Of a stretch of 64,000 nucleotides of DNA, positions 1 through 13,649 are shown one piece after another. The first letter of the stretch is position 1. Each line of letters starts with the position of its first letter. This DNA is from Pyrocephalus nanus. Its lineage: Eukaryota; Chordata; Aves; Passeriformes; Tyrannidae. The position numbers and the translations under genes were made by a program. Under the pieces are notes generated by a model. That model made no database searches. It was not told the DNA's origin and saw nothing but the letters and a program-made list of their open reading frames with translations. Location: NCBI GenBank assembly GCA_038380795.1, contig CM076259.1:76329724-76393723 (forward strand), given 5' to 3'.

Positions 1-1099
1 CTGGTTAAGAACCCCAGCAGTTGGAGTTGCCTGACCACATAGGAGAGGTGGTACCCATGCTCCACCTTATTGCTCTGTATTTCTATGGGCTTGCTTACAC
101 AACTCTCAATACATCATACAACCTTCTGTGAATTATACCTCCTCCCCCAGCACTGGGACAGGGAGTCTGGGGCCTTGGACTACATGCAACAAATGCATGT
201 TTCCAGCCCCAGACCTAACCCTACAGCAAAACTATATACAGGTCACTGTCACAGGTACATTAAAGCCCCCAAAGATGGAGTTGCTGAAGAGTTTTAAATA
301 GCGCTTTGAGACTAATGGATAGCTTCACAGGGTGAAATGTGCCAGCCTGGAGTAGGCCCTCAGCATATAAAGAATCAATGACTGTAAACGAGGAGTTGAA
401 ATTGGAAGAGGCAAAGCACAGTGCAGAACTAAAAAGAAATCACTGCACAACTAATGTGATAGGAGAGGAACTGAAATGGAGAAAGGCATCCTATTTCTGT
501 GCCCAAAACAGGTGGAAATGTGAGGAGGAGATTTTCTTTAAAAAAAATATTTAAAAGTAGTAAAAGACTTTCCATTTAAAAAATGTTGAGGAAAGCCTTT
601 GTACAGCTATGGGGGAAAAGAAAAAGGGGACCTATGATCATGCTGCAAAGGAACTTTACCTCCAAATTCGAAACACGTCACAATGATAAATGGAAAGAAG
701 TTAAACCTCCAAATGCTATGACTATCCTTAGTTCAGTTCTGGACAGATGTTTGATGTATTGTATCTCTCTGTGACAGAGACCTGAGGGTTCAGAGGGGGT
801 TTTTTATTATTATTTAATATTTTAGCAAAACTTGTATAGCTTGTCATGCCAGCAAGGTATTTTTTAATTAAAATGAAATGTATGTATGTGGGGTGAGCCA
901 GAGTTTATGAGGAGCTTCTTCAGGGGGAAAATGAATCAGTCCAGGATTTTCAAGAAGGATTCAAGGCTAAGCTCGAGCTTACTAACTCGGGAGGAATGTA
1001 AATTAGAGTGTACTTACCAGGCAGGGAAACCTGGGCTGGGAGTCAGGTTCTCCAGCCAGGGAGGGCATCCGCCCTTGCAGCTCTGCACAGCAGGCAAAG
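1..1099. other. Intergenic, no gene seen
   Basis: AT-rich sequence with only short chance ORFs. Confidence 0.6.
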
Positions 1100-1275
1100 C
1101 AGCATTTTCCAGCAATGGGGGCAATAGGAATGGGATTGTGTCTTGACGCAATCCTGTGAAGTGTGTTCTAGGAATATGTTGCTTGAGTAGGGAGGTTGGT
1201 CCAGATGACCCCACTGTGGTGCCTGCCAACCTTACCCATTCGGTGATTCTGTTGATTCTGTGTTTTGGTGATTCT
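1100..1275 (+). repeat. CR1 LINE 3' end fragment
   Basis: It matches the CR1 3' terminus: GGAGGTTGGTCCAGATGACC, a short spacer, then TGCCAACCTTACCCATTC. A degenerate tail of GATTCTGT-type units follows, near 1240-1275. It is 5'-truncated, as is usual for CR1. The upstream limit is approximate. Confidence 0.8.
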
Positions 1276-4019
1276 GTGGGAAGTGCAGTGAGTTACATTT
1301 AGCACAGTGAAGCCAGAGGCTGGTGGTGGTTAAAAGACAGCCTCATGGGGAACTGGAGGAAGGATCTGGGTAAGAGCCATGGGGTTAGTGGCTGCTAAGC
1401 ACGTTTACCGGGGAAGGAGAAGGGTCAGGCTACACACCTGGCTGTTGCAGGCTGGAAAAGGGCCGCTCAGCTCCTTTTGGAGGGGTTGTAATGAAGGCCA
1501 GTGACTGCCAACCCACAAAACTTCAGGCAGGCATTCTTCCTTTTACTCCATCTAAAAGGCCATCTTGTGCCCAGATGGAAGCCCTTTTGCAAATCAGTAA
1601 CAAACTGTCCCCTTGTGAAAATTTTCTGAAGCTGTGAAAAAGCTGCATTTACTAGGTGTCAAAAGCTGTATTTTCACGACTTTCCTCTGCATTAGGTGGG
1701 CTAAATAATATTTATTACTACATACTTTTATGTATTGTACATTTAGTATTATACTGTACTGAATATCTTTATTTATACTAAATAATAGTAGCTCTTTTCA
1801 GTGATCACAAACAAGAGCCCTTATTGTCATGAAAGTACATCAGAAGGTGTAAAAAGAGCTCCACATTCAGCTTTCCACCATCAACAGTGCTATACTTTAT
1901 TGGGATCAAAGTGGAAGTCTTCCAATTACCCTAATTCCTGAGTTTGTCAGTGAACTCATCTCTGAGGAGGGATTCTAATCACTGAGAAATCCAGCTAAGA
2001 AATGGCATTACATCTGGACATAGGACTAGGATTAGAGACTAAAGAACAAGTGAGATGACCCTTTTTTAAAGGCGATTGTGTATAGTTGTGCACCAGGAAA
2101 AAACACAAATGTAATTGATGGTAAGAGCAGAAGATGAGAGGCATAAGTTTACTCGTTCTTAAAACGCTTATCAAATGCTATGTCTGTATTTGACTTTCAT
2201 ATCATTCATAATAATTTTTCAACATATAATGCAGTCTGTTTTGTCTTATCCTGGTAGATGAATAGTGTTCCTAGTTTTTTTATTATTTTCTGTGGGTTTT
2301 TTATTTTTTCTTCTCCTGTTGATTTCATAATGTGGTATACTTGTAATAAGTACTTGTCCTGTCTGAAATCATTCTTGATAAACAATACATATGAATCATC
2401 ATTTTTCAACCTTGTTCTGAACCATTTCAAAATTAATAGACTAATTAGTAACCTGGTAAACTATTATCATAACCATTTTTAAAAACCCAACCACTTTGGT
2501 GTGGCCAGAAATTGCTATTGAGATAATATCCATGACAGTCTTTTGCAACCCTCTGCCACATCCCAAGACATGAAAGTTTCTCTGCTATGTGCTGAAGCAC
2601 GCTCTTGTGGTGCGACCCAGAGTGCCAAATATGAAACAGTGACTCACGTTCCTCAGGATTCAGCAATCCTCTCCTTGAATATTTCACATAGCTGCATCCC
2701 TAGTCAACCCGCCTAACTTGAGGCGCCTGGCTCTCTCCCCACCAAAGGCACCTGGAGTGGAAAAACTTCTCCAAGAGCTATCCCAATATAGGGATGCACC
2801 TGACCCGAACTGGGCCATATATTCAGGTGCTGGGCAGAGGCAGGGCAGTGCTAGTCCATCTTTAGTCTAGCTAAATTTCACTGGCTTTTTCTGCTGTTGC
2901 AGTGCTTGATATCTTCCTTCTGGTACCATACAGATACCCAGCCCCTGTCCTGGCTTTTCTGATCTGTCTGGAGTTTTAAATCTTCAGCAACACCGGTGTT
3001 TGCATTAGTGCAATGCCACAGAAGGATTTTTTAATACTGCCAAAGCAGGATGACAGCCACTGTGTTATGATCCTATATCCAGCTTCATCTTCAGTCTCTC
3101 CCCACTACCCAGGGTGTTAACCAGATTATATTTCTATCCATCTTGCGCAAGATGAATATTTCTAAACTGGCTATCCCAGTCTTACAGTCTGCAGCACTTA
3201 TCTATGTCCACAGCATGCATATTTTTATTTAGTCTCCCATCCTTCAGGAATGACTTTTCTTTACCCTTCCTAAAGCAGCAGCCTCTCCAGAGGTACCCCT
3301 CCTTACTATACCTTCTCAAACCCTCATCTTTAAATCTATGTGCAGGCAGACGAGGGGGAGCTCCCCTCAGATGGGGACATGCTTCTGCCTGCTTACAACT
3401 CTTCTGTGCACCTCTCGGTGCTGCAATTATTTTATGCCACACACTTTCTGTTTTAGCATAGAACCGAAACCCTCCCACCAGCCCCATTGCCTTTCCACAG
3501 GAACAGCAGCATCAGTGGCATGACAAACCACGAGTTCTACCTCCATCCTGGTCCTCACGTGTAACTCCAGGAGTGAACCTCTCTCCTGCTCAAGCCATCA
3601 CAAAAATGGCAGTTTCTGATAATGTCCTTCATGTTGCTATTATGATGCAGGAGAGAAACGAGTTTCACCCACCTGTTGCTGAAAGCCCAACACTCCTCAG
3701 TAGTGGCATCCCATGTGCTATGAGAAGTCTTCGTGAAGAGTTTTATAGTTTTTGCCATTATTTTGCCAGCTGGTTTCTTGGTAGCAAATTGAGCAGGAAA
3801 TTGCATTTTTTCCCCTCCAATATATTTAACCCATCAGGCTACAACTCCTTTTTTTTTTTTTTGGTAATTTTCTGTGGAGTTTTTTAAAAAAAAGTCTCTT
3901 TTCTCTATAAAATTTAAAAAAAATCATCCTTTCTCTATATACCAGATAGTTCTTCTCATATAACCCATCTTTTGGTGTAACCAATTTCTAATATTTATAC
4001 TGAAAAGTCATGCAGCTAA
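1276..4019. other. Intergenic, no gene seen
   Basis: Short ORFs overlap on both strands (for example 3182-3887) without family resemblance. There is a T run near 3849-3862. Confidence 0.6.
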
Positions 4020-4103
4020 ACCTTCTTTCCTTCCTGCCTGCCTGCCTTCATGCCTGCCTTCCTGCCTGCCTTCCTGCTTTCCTTCCTGCCTCCCTCCCTC
4101 CCA
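4020..4103. repeat. (CCTG/CCTT)n tetranucleotide microsatellite
   Basis: About 84 bases of mixed CCTT, CCTG and CCTC units, strictly pyrimidine-rich with scattered G on the plus strand. Frames across it encode meaningless Gly/Arg/Glu-rich repeats. Confidence 0.9.
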
Positions 4104-4564
4104 CCTTTGGCTACCCAGAAATAAGGCTGTCTTATCATGATTTCTGTCTTGAGTACTTCCTTCCATAGCGCTTGAGGAAGAAATCCATTTCCCAGTGAGT
4201 TTTCCACAGCATAAGTTTAGTGACATTAACTCCTCTTCTGGTTTTTCAGAGGCGTAAGAAAGACAGTGTATCTGTGGAAACGGATTACCAGGTCTATATG
4301 GGCATAGATGCATGTCTGTGTGCCTCCATCGGCAGCAGCTATGGAGTCATAGACAAGCTGGAGTCACTCCTTGACTGAAGTCTCTGATCTCAGCTTCCCC
4401 TATCTTGGAAGCAGGCTGGTACAGCATGACCTGGGAATCTTCACGTTGGAGTCCATGAGAAAAACCAAAAGAGGAAGAAAGAAAAGTTTATGTGGTGCAA
4501 AGCATCCTCCATATTCCCCAGAAAGCATGTGTTGCTCACAGCAGGAGTGCCATAGAGCAGAAGA

Positions 4565-5215
4565 CAGAATCACAGAATCACAGCATCACAGAATCACAGA
4601 ATATGCTGAGTTGGAAGAGACTCACAAGGATCATCTAGTCCAGTTCTTACACCTTTACAGGACCATTTCCAAGAGTCACACCATGTGCCTGAGAGTATTA
4701 TCCAGATGCTTCTTGAACTCTGTCAGGCTTGGCTCTGTGACCACTTCCCTGGGGAGCCTGTTCCAGTGCCCAACCACCCTCTTCATAAAGAACCTTTCTC
4801 TAATATCCAGCCTAAACCTCCCCTGACACAACTTCAGACCATTCCCTCAGGTCCTGTCACTCCTCCACCACAGAGAAGAGATCAGTGCCTGCCCCTCCTC
4901 TTCCTCTCAGGAGAAAGTTGCAGACTGCAATGAGGTCTCCCCTCAGTCTCCTCTTCTCCAGGCTGAACAGACCAAGTGCCCCCAGCTATTCTTCATACGC
5001 CTTCCCCTCAAGGCCCGTCACCATCTTCATTGCCTTCATTTGGACATTCTCTAAGAGCTACATACCTTTCTTATATTGTGGTGCCCAAAACTGTACACCA
5101 TATTCAAGGTGAGGCCACACCAGTGCACAGCAGAGCAGAACAATCCCCTCTCTTGACTGGCTGGAGATGCTTTGCCTGGTGCAACCCAGACAAAAAAAGG
5201 CAAATGCAAAAAATG
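4565..5215 (-). repeat. CR1 LINE 3' fragment with tail repeats
   Basis: The 3' end lies at the low coordinate and shows four to five ATTCTGTG-type tail units (4566-4605 on the minus strand). The CR1 3' UTR and the end of the reverse-transcriptase ORF follow; [19 protein letters not shown] on the minus strand is the CR1 ORF2 C-terminal motif. It is 5'-truncated near 5215. It is among the less diverged copies in the window. Confidence 0.9.
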
Positions 5216-8200
5216 CAAAAGACATTTGCAAACTTCCCCTGTGGACCTGTGGCGGGTCTCTGAAGAGTCTGGAAGGAAGAAAATAGGAAGAACAGAGGAA
5301 ATTTATAATTTTTTTCCTCAGTTTTTCTGAATTAAACAGTGGGCATTTCCATATAAAGGATTTTACATGTAAGTTTAATTCCTTCTCTCGACAGAATGTA
5401 AACCGTGGCCTGGGTAAAGGATTTTTGCGTGATGTCTGCTTCTCCTTCTTCCCTTTCTGTTGGCAGATAAATATTTCTCTCCCCACAGTCCTGACGTTGA
5501 ACACCAAGATATATCTACATGTGGCCACCAGCATTTGAGTGCTTGCATTAGCATAAGGAGAGATTATGGTGACCATTAAGACCTTCTAGTATTGAATAGG
5601 GAGAAAATAAAGATCAACAGGATAGCACAATGCATATTTGGTGCAGGCTGGCCAAAAGGAGCTCAGTATCAAGGGCTGTGGAAGTGTTGAGGTGCCACCT
5701 GGACTACCAACTCAATTACTCAGCACAGCCGGAGAGAAAAGGCATGACAGAGAAAATGGTATCAGTGGTTTTGAGTTGTCAAAGGCTATCTGAGGAGAAG
5801 GTAAACTCTTCTGGGACCTATTTGAAATCCAGCACATTGTGTACCCATTGTTGACCAGAGGAAATATAAATAGCATTGGTACACTGTGGAACACTTCCAA
5901 GTGAGTTTAATTAATGTATAAATACATCCAGGTTACACGTGGCATAGCATTTTCCTTTTTCAGACTTTGTAGGTTTAAGTTGTGTTTGCAAATCAGTCTA
6001 TTTGCACGTCAGAGTGCAACTATGACACCAATATCACCAGGCCTCATGGTCATCACACATATACAGAGGTAAATATGGGTTTTCTCCCCAATTACTGAGA
6101 CCTTAAGTATTATAGCTCAGCATCCAAGCAGTAGGACATTTGACATGTTTAACACCAAAGAAACATCCCTCATGGAGTTACAACATTGGTTTAAAGCTCT
6201 TAATTACACCCATCAGGCCCAGGAACAAGGGTTTCATATCTTTCAATCAACTGAAGGAGCCTTCCTGGCTGCAGCAGTGTCTTCAAGAAAGATATCTGAG
6301 CTGAGTGTGGTCTGGATGTGGTTGCTGCGAGAGCAGCACTGTATTATTCATAGGAATATGGCGGGTATGCAAACTCCTATTGAGTTTCCAAATTGCATTC
6401 AGCTTTTCCAAGAAGTATTTCTGGCATTCTTTTTATTCAGAGGGGAAAGTTACTCCCATAAAGCAGATCAAAGAGAAAAGGCAGCTTACCACTCAGAGAA
6501 AAGATCCTTTCCTCCTTTGCGCCCTTTCAGAGTAAGGAAAAGTGACAAACAAGTTCCCTCATTTCCCACGGCAAGGTAGGCAAAGCACAGTGCCTGACAG
6601 ACACCATATCAAAGGGGCGAGCCACGAGGTTAGGATGATGCACCGCTCCATGTCACAAGCACTGCTCAGCCTCCCTTCACCCCAGCAGCACTGGCTCACC
6701 AGGTATTATCTTGCAACAATTTACTTCCATGGGTTTAAATGGGAAGCGCTAAGACGTTCCCTTTCAGGAAGAAGTAAAAGGGCTCAAGTAAATAAAAGGG
6801 CCAAATTACCTGAAGGCACCAAGAAGAAATACGAAAGCATGAATTTAAAAGAGTCTGCGTGGGGTGCTGGTTTCCGTCATCAGACAACACCGCTGCTGGC
6901 AGGAGAAGGTCAAAGCAGCACCTTTAGGCTCAGGAAATGGAGAAGAAAATGTGAATCAAAATAAAGAATATTTGATACCAGAATCAGACTGGGTAATATA
7001 TTTTCCTTCCCATTTTGTCCCACAAGCATAGGCAGCCCCAAAGGTGATGGTCATCTCAGCTGTTCCCTGCAGGTTCTCCAGCCAGGACAGGTCACCAAGG
7101 AACGTTGCGAGATGAAGGTGGGAAAAGAGGCCCAGATTCATCAGAAAGTCTCTGTGGGACTGAGTCTTTATGCCTGATGCTGGGTCAGGTGTGGTGGCCA
7201 TGGCCAAGCCTGCAGCTTCCCAGGAGAACATATCACACTGTGAAACCAATCTTTGTAAAGAGTTCCCATTTAAACAGCTGCCTCCCCAGTAGGTAGGCAC
7301 TGGGCACCAGGGAGCTAGAAAAGGAGGGTAAGACATGAATAGAAACATATCACAGACCATTACATGTAAGTAGGGTTTTCTTCCAAGTTTTCTCTTCCTC
7401 ACCCTGCAAAGGAAGAAATTCTGAGAGATCATGGTTGGAGTATAAGAAATAAGGATAAAGGAAAGTGCTTAATTTGTTGGGGGACTTTTTAATTTTTAAT
7501 TCTGTGCCCCAAAGACACCACTGCTTAGGCAGCCAAATCCTATCTGGAATAACTAATAAAGGCAGGAGTTATAGCACAGATCCCCATAGCAGCCCCATCT
7601 ATCTAAGCTAGTGAATAAGCAGATGCTTTAGCCTTCTCCGCCCAGGAGGCTGCAATTCCCCTCATGAAGAGCTCTCCAGCATTAATTGCAGAGACACAAC
7701 CTGCCTTTTTATAAGACAAATTAATAATTTTCTTAATCCATCATCAGGATATGGAAGGCTTTGATGCTTTAATTCCTTTCCTGTGACCATGGCAACAACA
7801 AAAAGGAGGGGGGTGTTAATTTTCTCATCCATGAGAATTTCGGCAAATAGCATGTTAGCATTCTTTGCCTGTGAGTCTTTGCTGGAGAGGAGTCCAGAGA
7901 ATTACACAAAAGGCAGGTAACAAAATCAGGTGTCTCAGACATAATAGTATGATGATGGGAGGGAAGTCAGAGCTAGACTTCAGCAATCCCACTCTGGACA
8001 GAAAATGCAGCATTAAGATTATTCAACCCAGTCCCATCATCCCTCAGGGAGAAAAAAACAGCTCACCACAGTGTTGTGCTGAGGGCATTGAAGCCCACTG
8101 ATGCTCAGAATGGGAAACCTGTTAAAATTAGTGTGGGTTGACCTACCTTTTCCAAAAAAGAAACAGAACAAGAGGACATGGCTCTTAGTCTGCAGTATAG

Positions 8201-11200
8201 GTAATTATAGCACTAAAATTGGTTATTGCATAAAAGTGCAGTGTATGCACACATGTGTGTGCATATATATAAAGATATATGTCCATAAACATATATGCAT
8301 ATACGTGCATGTATGTCTCACATGTCCATACCGCACAGTCTACCTATGTTTGCACACACACTACTAGCTGTGAAAGAAGTTTCTAGCACCCAGATGGCAA
8401 ATCTCTTTTATGTTGTGCATGATTTGCACATGCACAAGTAAACGCTCTTTCCCCTCCAAAACACTTGGCCTCACCCATACAGCCCCTGAAGAGCAGAGTC
8501 CAATCCATGCCACACCCTGTGCTGCCTTGGAGGATGTTAGCTCTCACTGGCCACAGCCATGCTGGGGACACACTCACCAAAACGTGTAACTGATCGCAGC
8601 ACAGAGCTCACACCATCTAACTTACTGGTATAGTCAAAAACCTTTCACTTTCTTTCCTTACGAGCACAAGCCCACTCCTTGCACCCACACTTTCACTTCT
8701 GCAAATCCCATCGGAGCAATCCAGGGCACGCTCCTGACAGCTGGAGTTCACCCCTGAGGTTTGCATACAAAAATGCTCACAGAGCTGATACTAAATGCAG
8801 CTCCACTGATGGATCTTCCGTTGGTTAGGAGAGGCTGGATTCCTAGCATGTGAATCAAGCTACATGGTCTGAGGGAAGCTGATTCACCCAAGTTTTACTT
8901 TGCTGGAACTAACAGAGACAAAGCTTTGCCTGAGTGAAGGTATCAAGAGTCTAACATGAGTAGTCCTCAAACTGAGTGCACTGTTTGGTTGAGAGGAGTC
9001 TGTATTCAGCTACTGTGAGAAGTCCCTGTCTCTTGAGGTCCTGGACTGACACACAGACAGTGGGCTGCCTATTCTGCTTGGAGATGTTTCCCCTGCATTT
9101 GCACTCTTTTGTACCTTGGATGTACGGTCTGCTTTTTGATACACACTGCTGGCACACACTGGTCTTTCCAGCTGCTAAGGCACTGAAAGCACAATAAATG
9201 CTGAATAACATCTGCTTTCACCAATATTAAATAAAAAAAAAGTTTTCACTTTATGATTGCTGAGGGAATACAATGTGATTACAGGCAGGCACATTAATAT
9301 AATGCCAAGCTTCGAATGGGCCAAAAAGTGTCTAAAGAGCATATCTGTATTCAAGATTGAGCACTCTCTGATCAGCTCTGTGAACTGACCAGGCTTAGCT
9401 AGTGACACAAGTTGGGACACTTCCCTTTTCTGGAGAGCAAACCCTCTTTGCTCAGTTTTGATTGTTCATGGTGAGACAGCTGTGAAGCTAAATTTTACTA
9501 ACTTCATGAAGCACCCCACTTGAAATAAGAGCCTGTGCTATCAAAGCAGAAGAGTTTCTATCTTTGAAAGGCACTAAGCTTGTTCAGCTGCCCCTCAGGG
9601 TTTCCTCACCAGTGGGATGCCTCCCCAAGGATCATGTCCTATACAACTCTATGGTTTCTCCAGACGACTGCTGTCTGTTGCATTTTTCTGGATCATTAAA
9701 ACCCACGGCAGCGCTTTGCAGATAGCACTGGGAAATGGCAAACAGTTGCTGCAATGCTGTGTTTCATAAGGTGGGGGAGAAATTTCCACAGAGAATTTTT
9801 CACCAGTCCTGATCTAATGTGAGTATTTTACATTCAAAGAGTAAGAAAAGTTGATTAAAAAAGTTTTGCAGCTCTCAGGAAATCAGAGATGCAGAAAGTC
9901 CCTAAAATCATAAAGTTCAGGGGTAATACTCTCAAATAGCATGCAACCTTAAGATCCATGAAAGTGGTTTAGTGATTCTGACACCGTGAGCTGAACTTCC
10001 CACAACAGAATTACAATTAAATTTAACTTTCCCTGTGTGCTTAATCTGCATTTCTTGAAGTACATGTGGACCCATTTAACCTCCAGGGAATATTTATTCA
10101 CTGAAGGTGGCTAGTCACTAACTGATCCCACTTCAGCTTAATACCTTGCCTTTTGCACTACATTCCAACTCCAAAACACAGATGTAAAAGAGTATGCCAG
10201 TACCCTTCTACCCGTGCAAATCCCAAATGGAGAAGAATTTGAGCATCTCTCCTGGCTATCGTTTAGCTGAGATCCCTATTTCAAAATTCAGGATGCCTAC
10301 AGAAGATGGTCAAGCAGACCTTGGACACCCAAAATGCACTGGGAGAGTCAACTGGAGTTAAGCATTATAAATGCCCTCTGAACACCTATAATGCAGAGCG
10401 GGGGTCTGTTTAACATTGGTTGTTTACAGTAAGGTCATGGCATTGTCATGTTTTTGTGGGCTGCAGAGCATGAGGATACCTACAGGGGCCAGAGCACTTC
10501 TGAGCCAGTGGTAATCTATTTGCTTGGCTGTGTGGGTAAAGCTGATGCACCTTGTAGTTTCAGGAAAATGAATGTTCTCAGGAGGATGGAAAGAGGCACA
10601 GATGTCTATTTTGTTTACTGTTAGGGATATTAGCTTTAGCACATGCGTGTGTGTGGGCTTAGAGGATTAAGCATGATTGTGCATTGACGGTCAATACTAT
10701 TTGCATTTTATCATGTGTAAATGATATTAACACAGAAGTTATGATGCAATGTGTAGCAAGTTTCATTATGCCTCATTAAAGCAGCTTTCCCTTGCAAGTG
10801 CAAATGTACTGGAAGGCTGACCTAAATGTAGAAGAAGCTGAACGCTGATCCTTATCTTAATGAACAAATACAATTAGCCAAGTGTAAGAGTGTCAGGTAT
10901 TGAAATGATCCTCTATAATACCTTCTTTCTTTATTTCTCTGCGATGAGCATCTCCTGATGGTATCAGAGCAGCATCTCATCACAACACCTGGCAAAAACT
11001 ACCTGAGGGTCCATGAAGCATCATATCTGAGCAGTCGGTCCAGGCCCAGGGTAACCAGTCAGTTCTCCTGCGGTTGGACTTCCTCGAATGTACACTCTCA
11101 GGACATCCTGGGGAAGGTTTCTATTTCAGGCCTTTCAGCTTCCTTGACTTCTCAAAGAGTGAAGAAACCTCAATCTCTTCCACCAGAGCTGGTGTCCCTC

Positions 11201-11439
11201 ACAATGATTGCTCCACTGGTAAATTATGATAATGAAGATGGGAATGAAGGGGTTGCAGGGGATCTTTGTCATCCTTTGGCGAATTCTCTTGACAAATGTG
11301 TGGCAAGGACAGTGACATCCTTTCTTCATTTTGATTGCCTTTTGATTTGCAAGTCAAAGACTTTCATCTTGCATGGAGACTCTACTGATGAGCTGGCCTC
11401 CTGTCCTCTGGAGTTTTCTGCCTAGAAAAGGAGGGGAGA
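5216..11439. other. Intergenic, no gene seen
   Basis: The longest unexplained frames are 6145-6579 (+, 144 codons) and 6956-7432 (-, 158 codons). Neither shows domains, a signal peptide or a recognisable family. A plus-strand AATAAA near 9194 has transcript-end-like context but no gene above it that I can see. Confidence 0.55.
8230..8335. repeat. Alternating TG/CA/TA-rich low-complexity tract
   Basis: Degenerate purine-pyrimidine alternation (ACATGTGTGTGCATATATAT and similar), a decayed dinucleotide repeat. Confidence 0.7.
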
Positions 11440-12780
11440 ATAATAGATTTCCAGGGTAACCTGTTCCAGTGTTTCACCACCCTCATTGTAAAAGATATCT
11501 TCCTTCCATCTAATCTGAATCCACCCTTTTCCAGTTTAAAGCCATTAGCCCTTGTCCTATCACAACAGATCCTACTAAAATGTTTCTTAAAACCCTGTTG
11601 AAGTATCAAAAGACCACAGGAAGGTTTCCCTGAATCTTTCTTTTCTCCAGGCAGGATAAAGTCTCTCTCAGTCTGTCTTCATAAGAGAGGTGCAGCAGCT
11701 CTGTTTTCATCTTTGTGGATTTTCTCTGGACCCCCTTCAGGAGGTCCATGTCCTTCTTATGTTGGAGGCCCCAGGGCTGGACACAGTGCTCCAGCTGAGG
11801 TCTCACCAGAATGGAGTAGAAGGGGAAAATCACCTTCCTCAACCTGCTAGCCACTTTTCTTTTAATGCAGCCCAGGATATGGTTGGCCTTCAGGGCTACG
11901 AGCACACACTACCATGGCCTTTTATCCACCAGCACACTCAACTCCTTCTTGGCATGGCTGCTCTCAATCCCTTTATCCCCTAGACTGTATTGACACTGCG
12001 AGTTGCCCTGACCCACGTGCAGGACCTTGCACTTGGCCTTGTTGAACCTCATCAGGTTCCCCCGGGCCCATATCTCAAGTTTATCTGGGTCTCTCTGGGT
12101 GGCATCCCTCCTTCAGGTGTGTCAACTGCACCACACAGCTTGCTGTTGTCTGCAAAGTTGCTCAGGGTGCATTTAACATTACTGTTAAATATCTCATTGA
12201 CAAAGATGTTTACCTGTACCCAATAGTAACCCAATATGGACCCCTGAGGGACACCACTTGTCACTGACCTTCATCAGGACATTGAGCCATTGACCTGTAC
12301 CCTCTGAATGCGACTGTGTGCTAACCAAGTCCTCATCCACCAAACAGTCCACCCATCAATCCAATTCAGAGAGAAGGGTGTTGTGGGGGACAGTGTCAAA
12401 GGCTTTACAGCTTTACAAATGACATCTGCAGCCCTTCTCTTGTCCACTGATGTGATCACTCCACTGTAGAAGGACACAAGGTTGGTTAGGCAGGACCTGC
12501 CCTTGACAAAGCCATGCTGTCTGTCTCAAATCACCTCCCTGTCCTCCATGAGCCTTAGCACAGCTTCTAGGAGGATCTATTCCATGATCTCCCCAGGCAC
12601 AGAGATGAGGATGACAGGTCAATCCCAGGGTATGCCTCTCTACACTTTTTAAAAATCATTGCAAAATTTCCCTCTTTCCAGTCACTGGGCACCTCACTAG
12701 ACTGCCATGACTTTTCATATATCATGGAGAGATATAGGGCTATATGGAGAGATATGTGGATTTGTATAATTGCACCACTG
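11440..12780 (-). mobile_element. CR1 LINE with decayed reverse-transcriptase ORF
   Basis: About 1.3 kb of CR1 ORF2 and 3' UTR, broken over several minus-strand frames. Recognisable landmarks in order are WKEGNFAMIFKKC (near 12650), TLSPTTPFSLNWIDGW (near 12370), the RT palm segment TSGVPQGSILG (near 12230) and FADNSKLCGAVDTPEG (near 12120). SILVRPQLEHCVQPWGLQHK (near 11760) and VKHWNRLPW (near 11470) follow. The catalytic FADD-type motif reads FADN and frames are shifted, so the copy is dead. The 3' tail repeat is missing. Confidence 0.9.
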
Positions 12781-13649
12781 AGTACAAGTTGTAAGAGCTG
12801 ATGCTGCTCCAGACTTGACTCCATTGATTAATAGGCACCATGTGCAACACATTTATATTTTGGGACGCAGGGACTTCTTCTCCCTCAGTTAGGGCAGGGG
12901 ATATTTTGCTTCATCAGAGCAATGGAAATTTGAATCTTTGTGTGATTCTGCATCAAAGAGACATCTGGGACTGTCTGGGCTTTTCCAGGCAAAGAGCTAC
13001 ATCAGAATTGATTGCCCAGACGATTTCAAATGAGTATTCACAGAGTGCAATGATTAAGGCTACTTGTGGATGTCTATTTCTAGTCTAAAGTCTTCTAAAG
13101 TTTTCAAAGCAACAAAAATTGTCTTACCTGCTTATGCAATTATATAAGCACATCCTGCTTCATCCAGCCTCTATCCTCAGTATTTTTTCAAAGAGGCAAG
13201 TAATTTCATCTGGATTTGAAAAGCTGATCTAACTAGAGAATTTAAGGTTAGATTTGGGAGAGGTTTAGGCACTGACATTCCTAACTTTTAAGTGATCTGG
13301 CCTCCAGGAGCTCATGAACCACACTGAGACTCCCTGTGTGATTGATGGCAGTAGCTGGGTGCTTCAACCGAGCTGGCAGGACACAGGGGGATCTTCTGGA
13401 AGAGAGCATGCAGCTGCTTACATTCAAGCAACAGGAAAAGTGGAGGACATGGGTGTATCTGCAATTCTCTCTTGCACTAAAAGCCCCTTGAGGCTGGAGT
13501 GAGGCAATCCTGTCTGCCTGGGATCCATTGTCTGGAATCTTCTCCTGGAGATTGGTACCTACGCCCTTTCTTTCAAAAGACTCCACACAGATCAGTCTTT
13601 TAAAAACAAAGCAGGAAGAAGAAAAGGTGGTGATAGCTTTTATTATATA
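12781..13649. other. Intergenic, no gene seen
   Basis: Unremarkable sequence between the CR1 copy and the GC-richer block. Confidence 0.55.

Noticed and set aside
4371..4826. 151-codon plus-strand ORF
   Set aside because: It is antisense to the CR1 fragment at 4565-5215.
5058..5576. 172-codon minus-strand ORF, the longest in the window
   Set aside because: Its C-terminal part is the CR1 ORF2 end; the N-terminal part is unrelated flanking sequence fused by chance.
6145..6579. 144-codon plus-strand ORF
   Set aside because: No recognisable domain, no splice or promoter context and no compositional sign of coding; such lengths occur by chance in a 64-kb window.
6956..7432. 158-codon minus-strand ORF
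   Set aside because: The protein has no family resemblance and the ATG has no gene context; taken as chance.
8230..8335. Possible CRISPR-like or regulatory tandem array
   Set aside because: Only a degenerate TG/TA dinucleotide tract, and the organism is a vertebrate.
10958..11425. 155-codon plus-strand ORF
   Set aside because: No recognised domain; it ends where the CR1 copy begins and has no exon-like boundaries.
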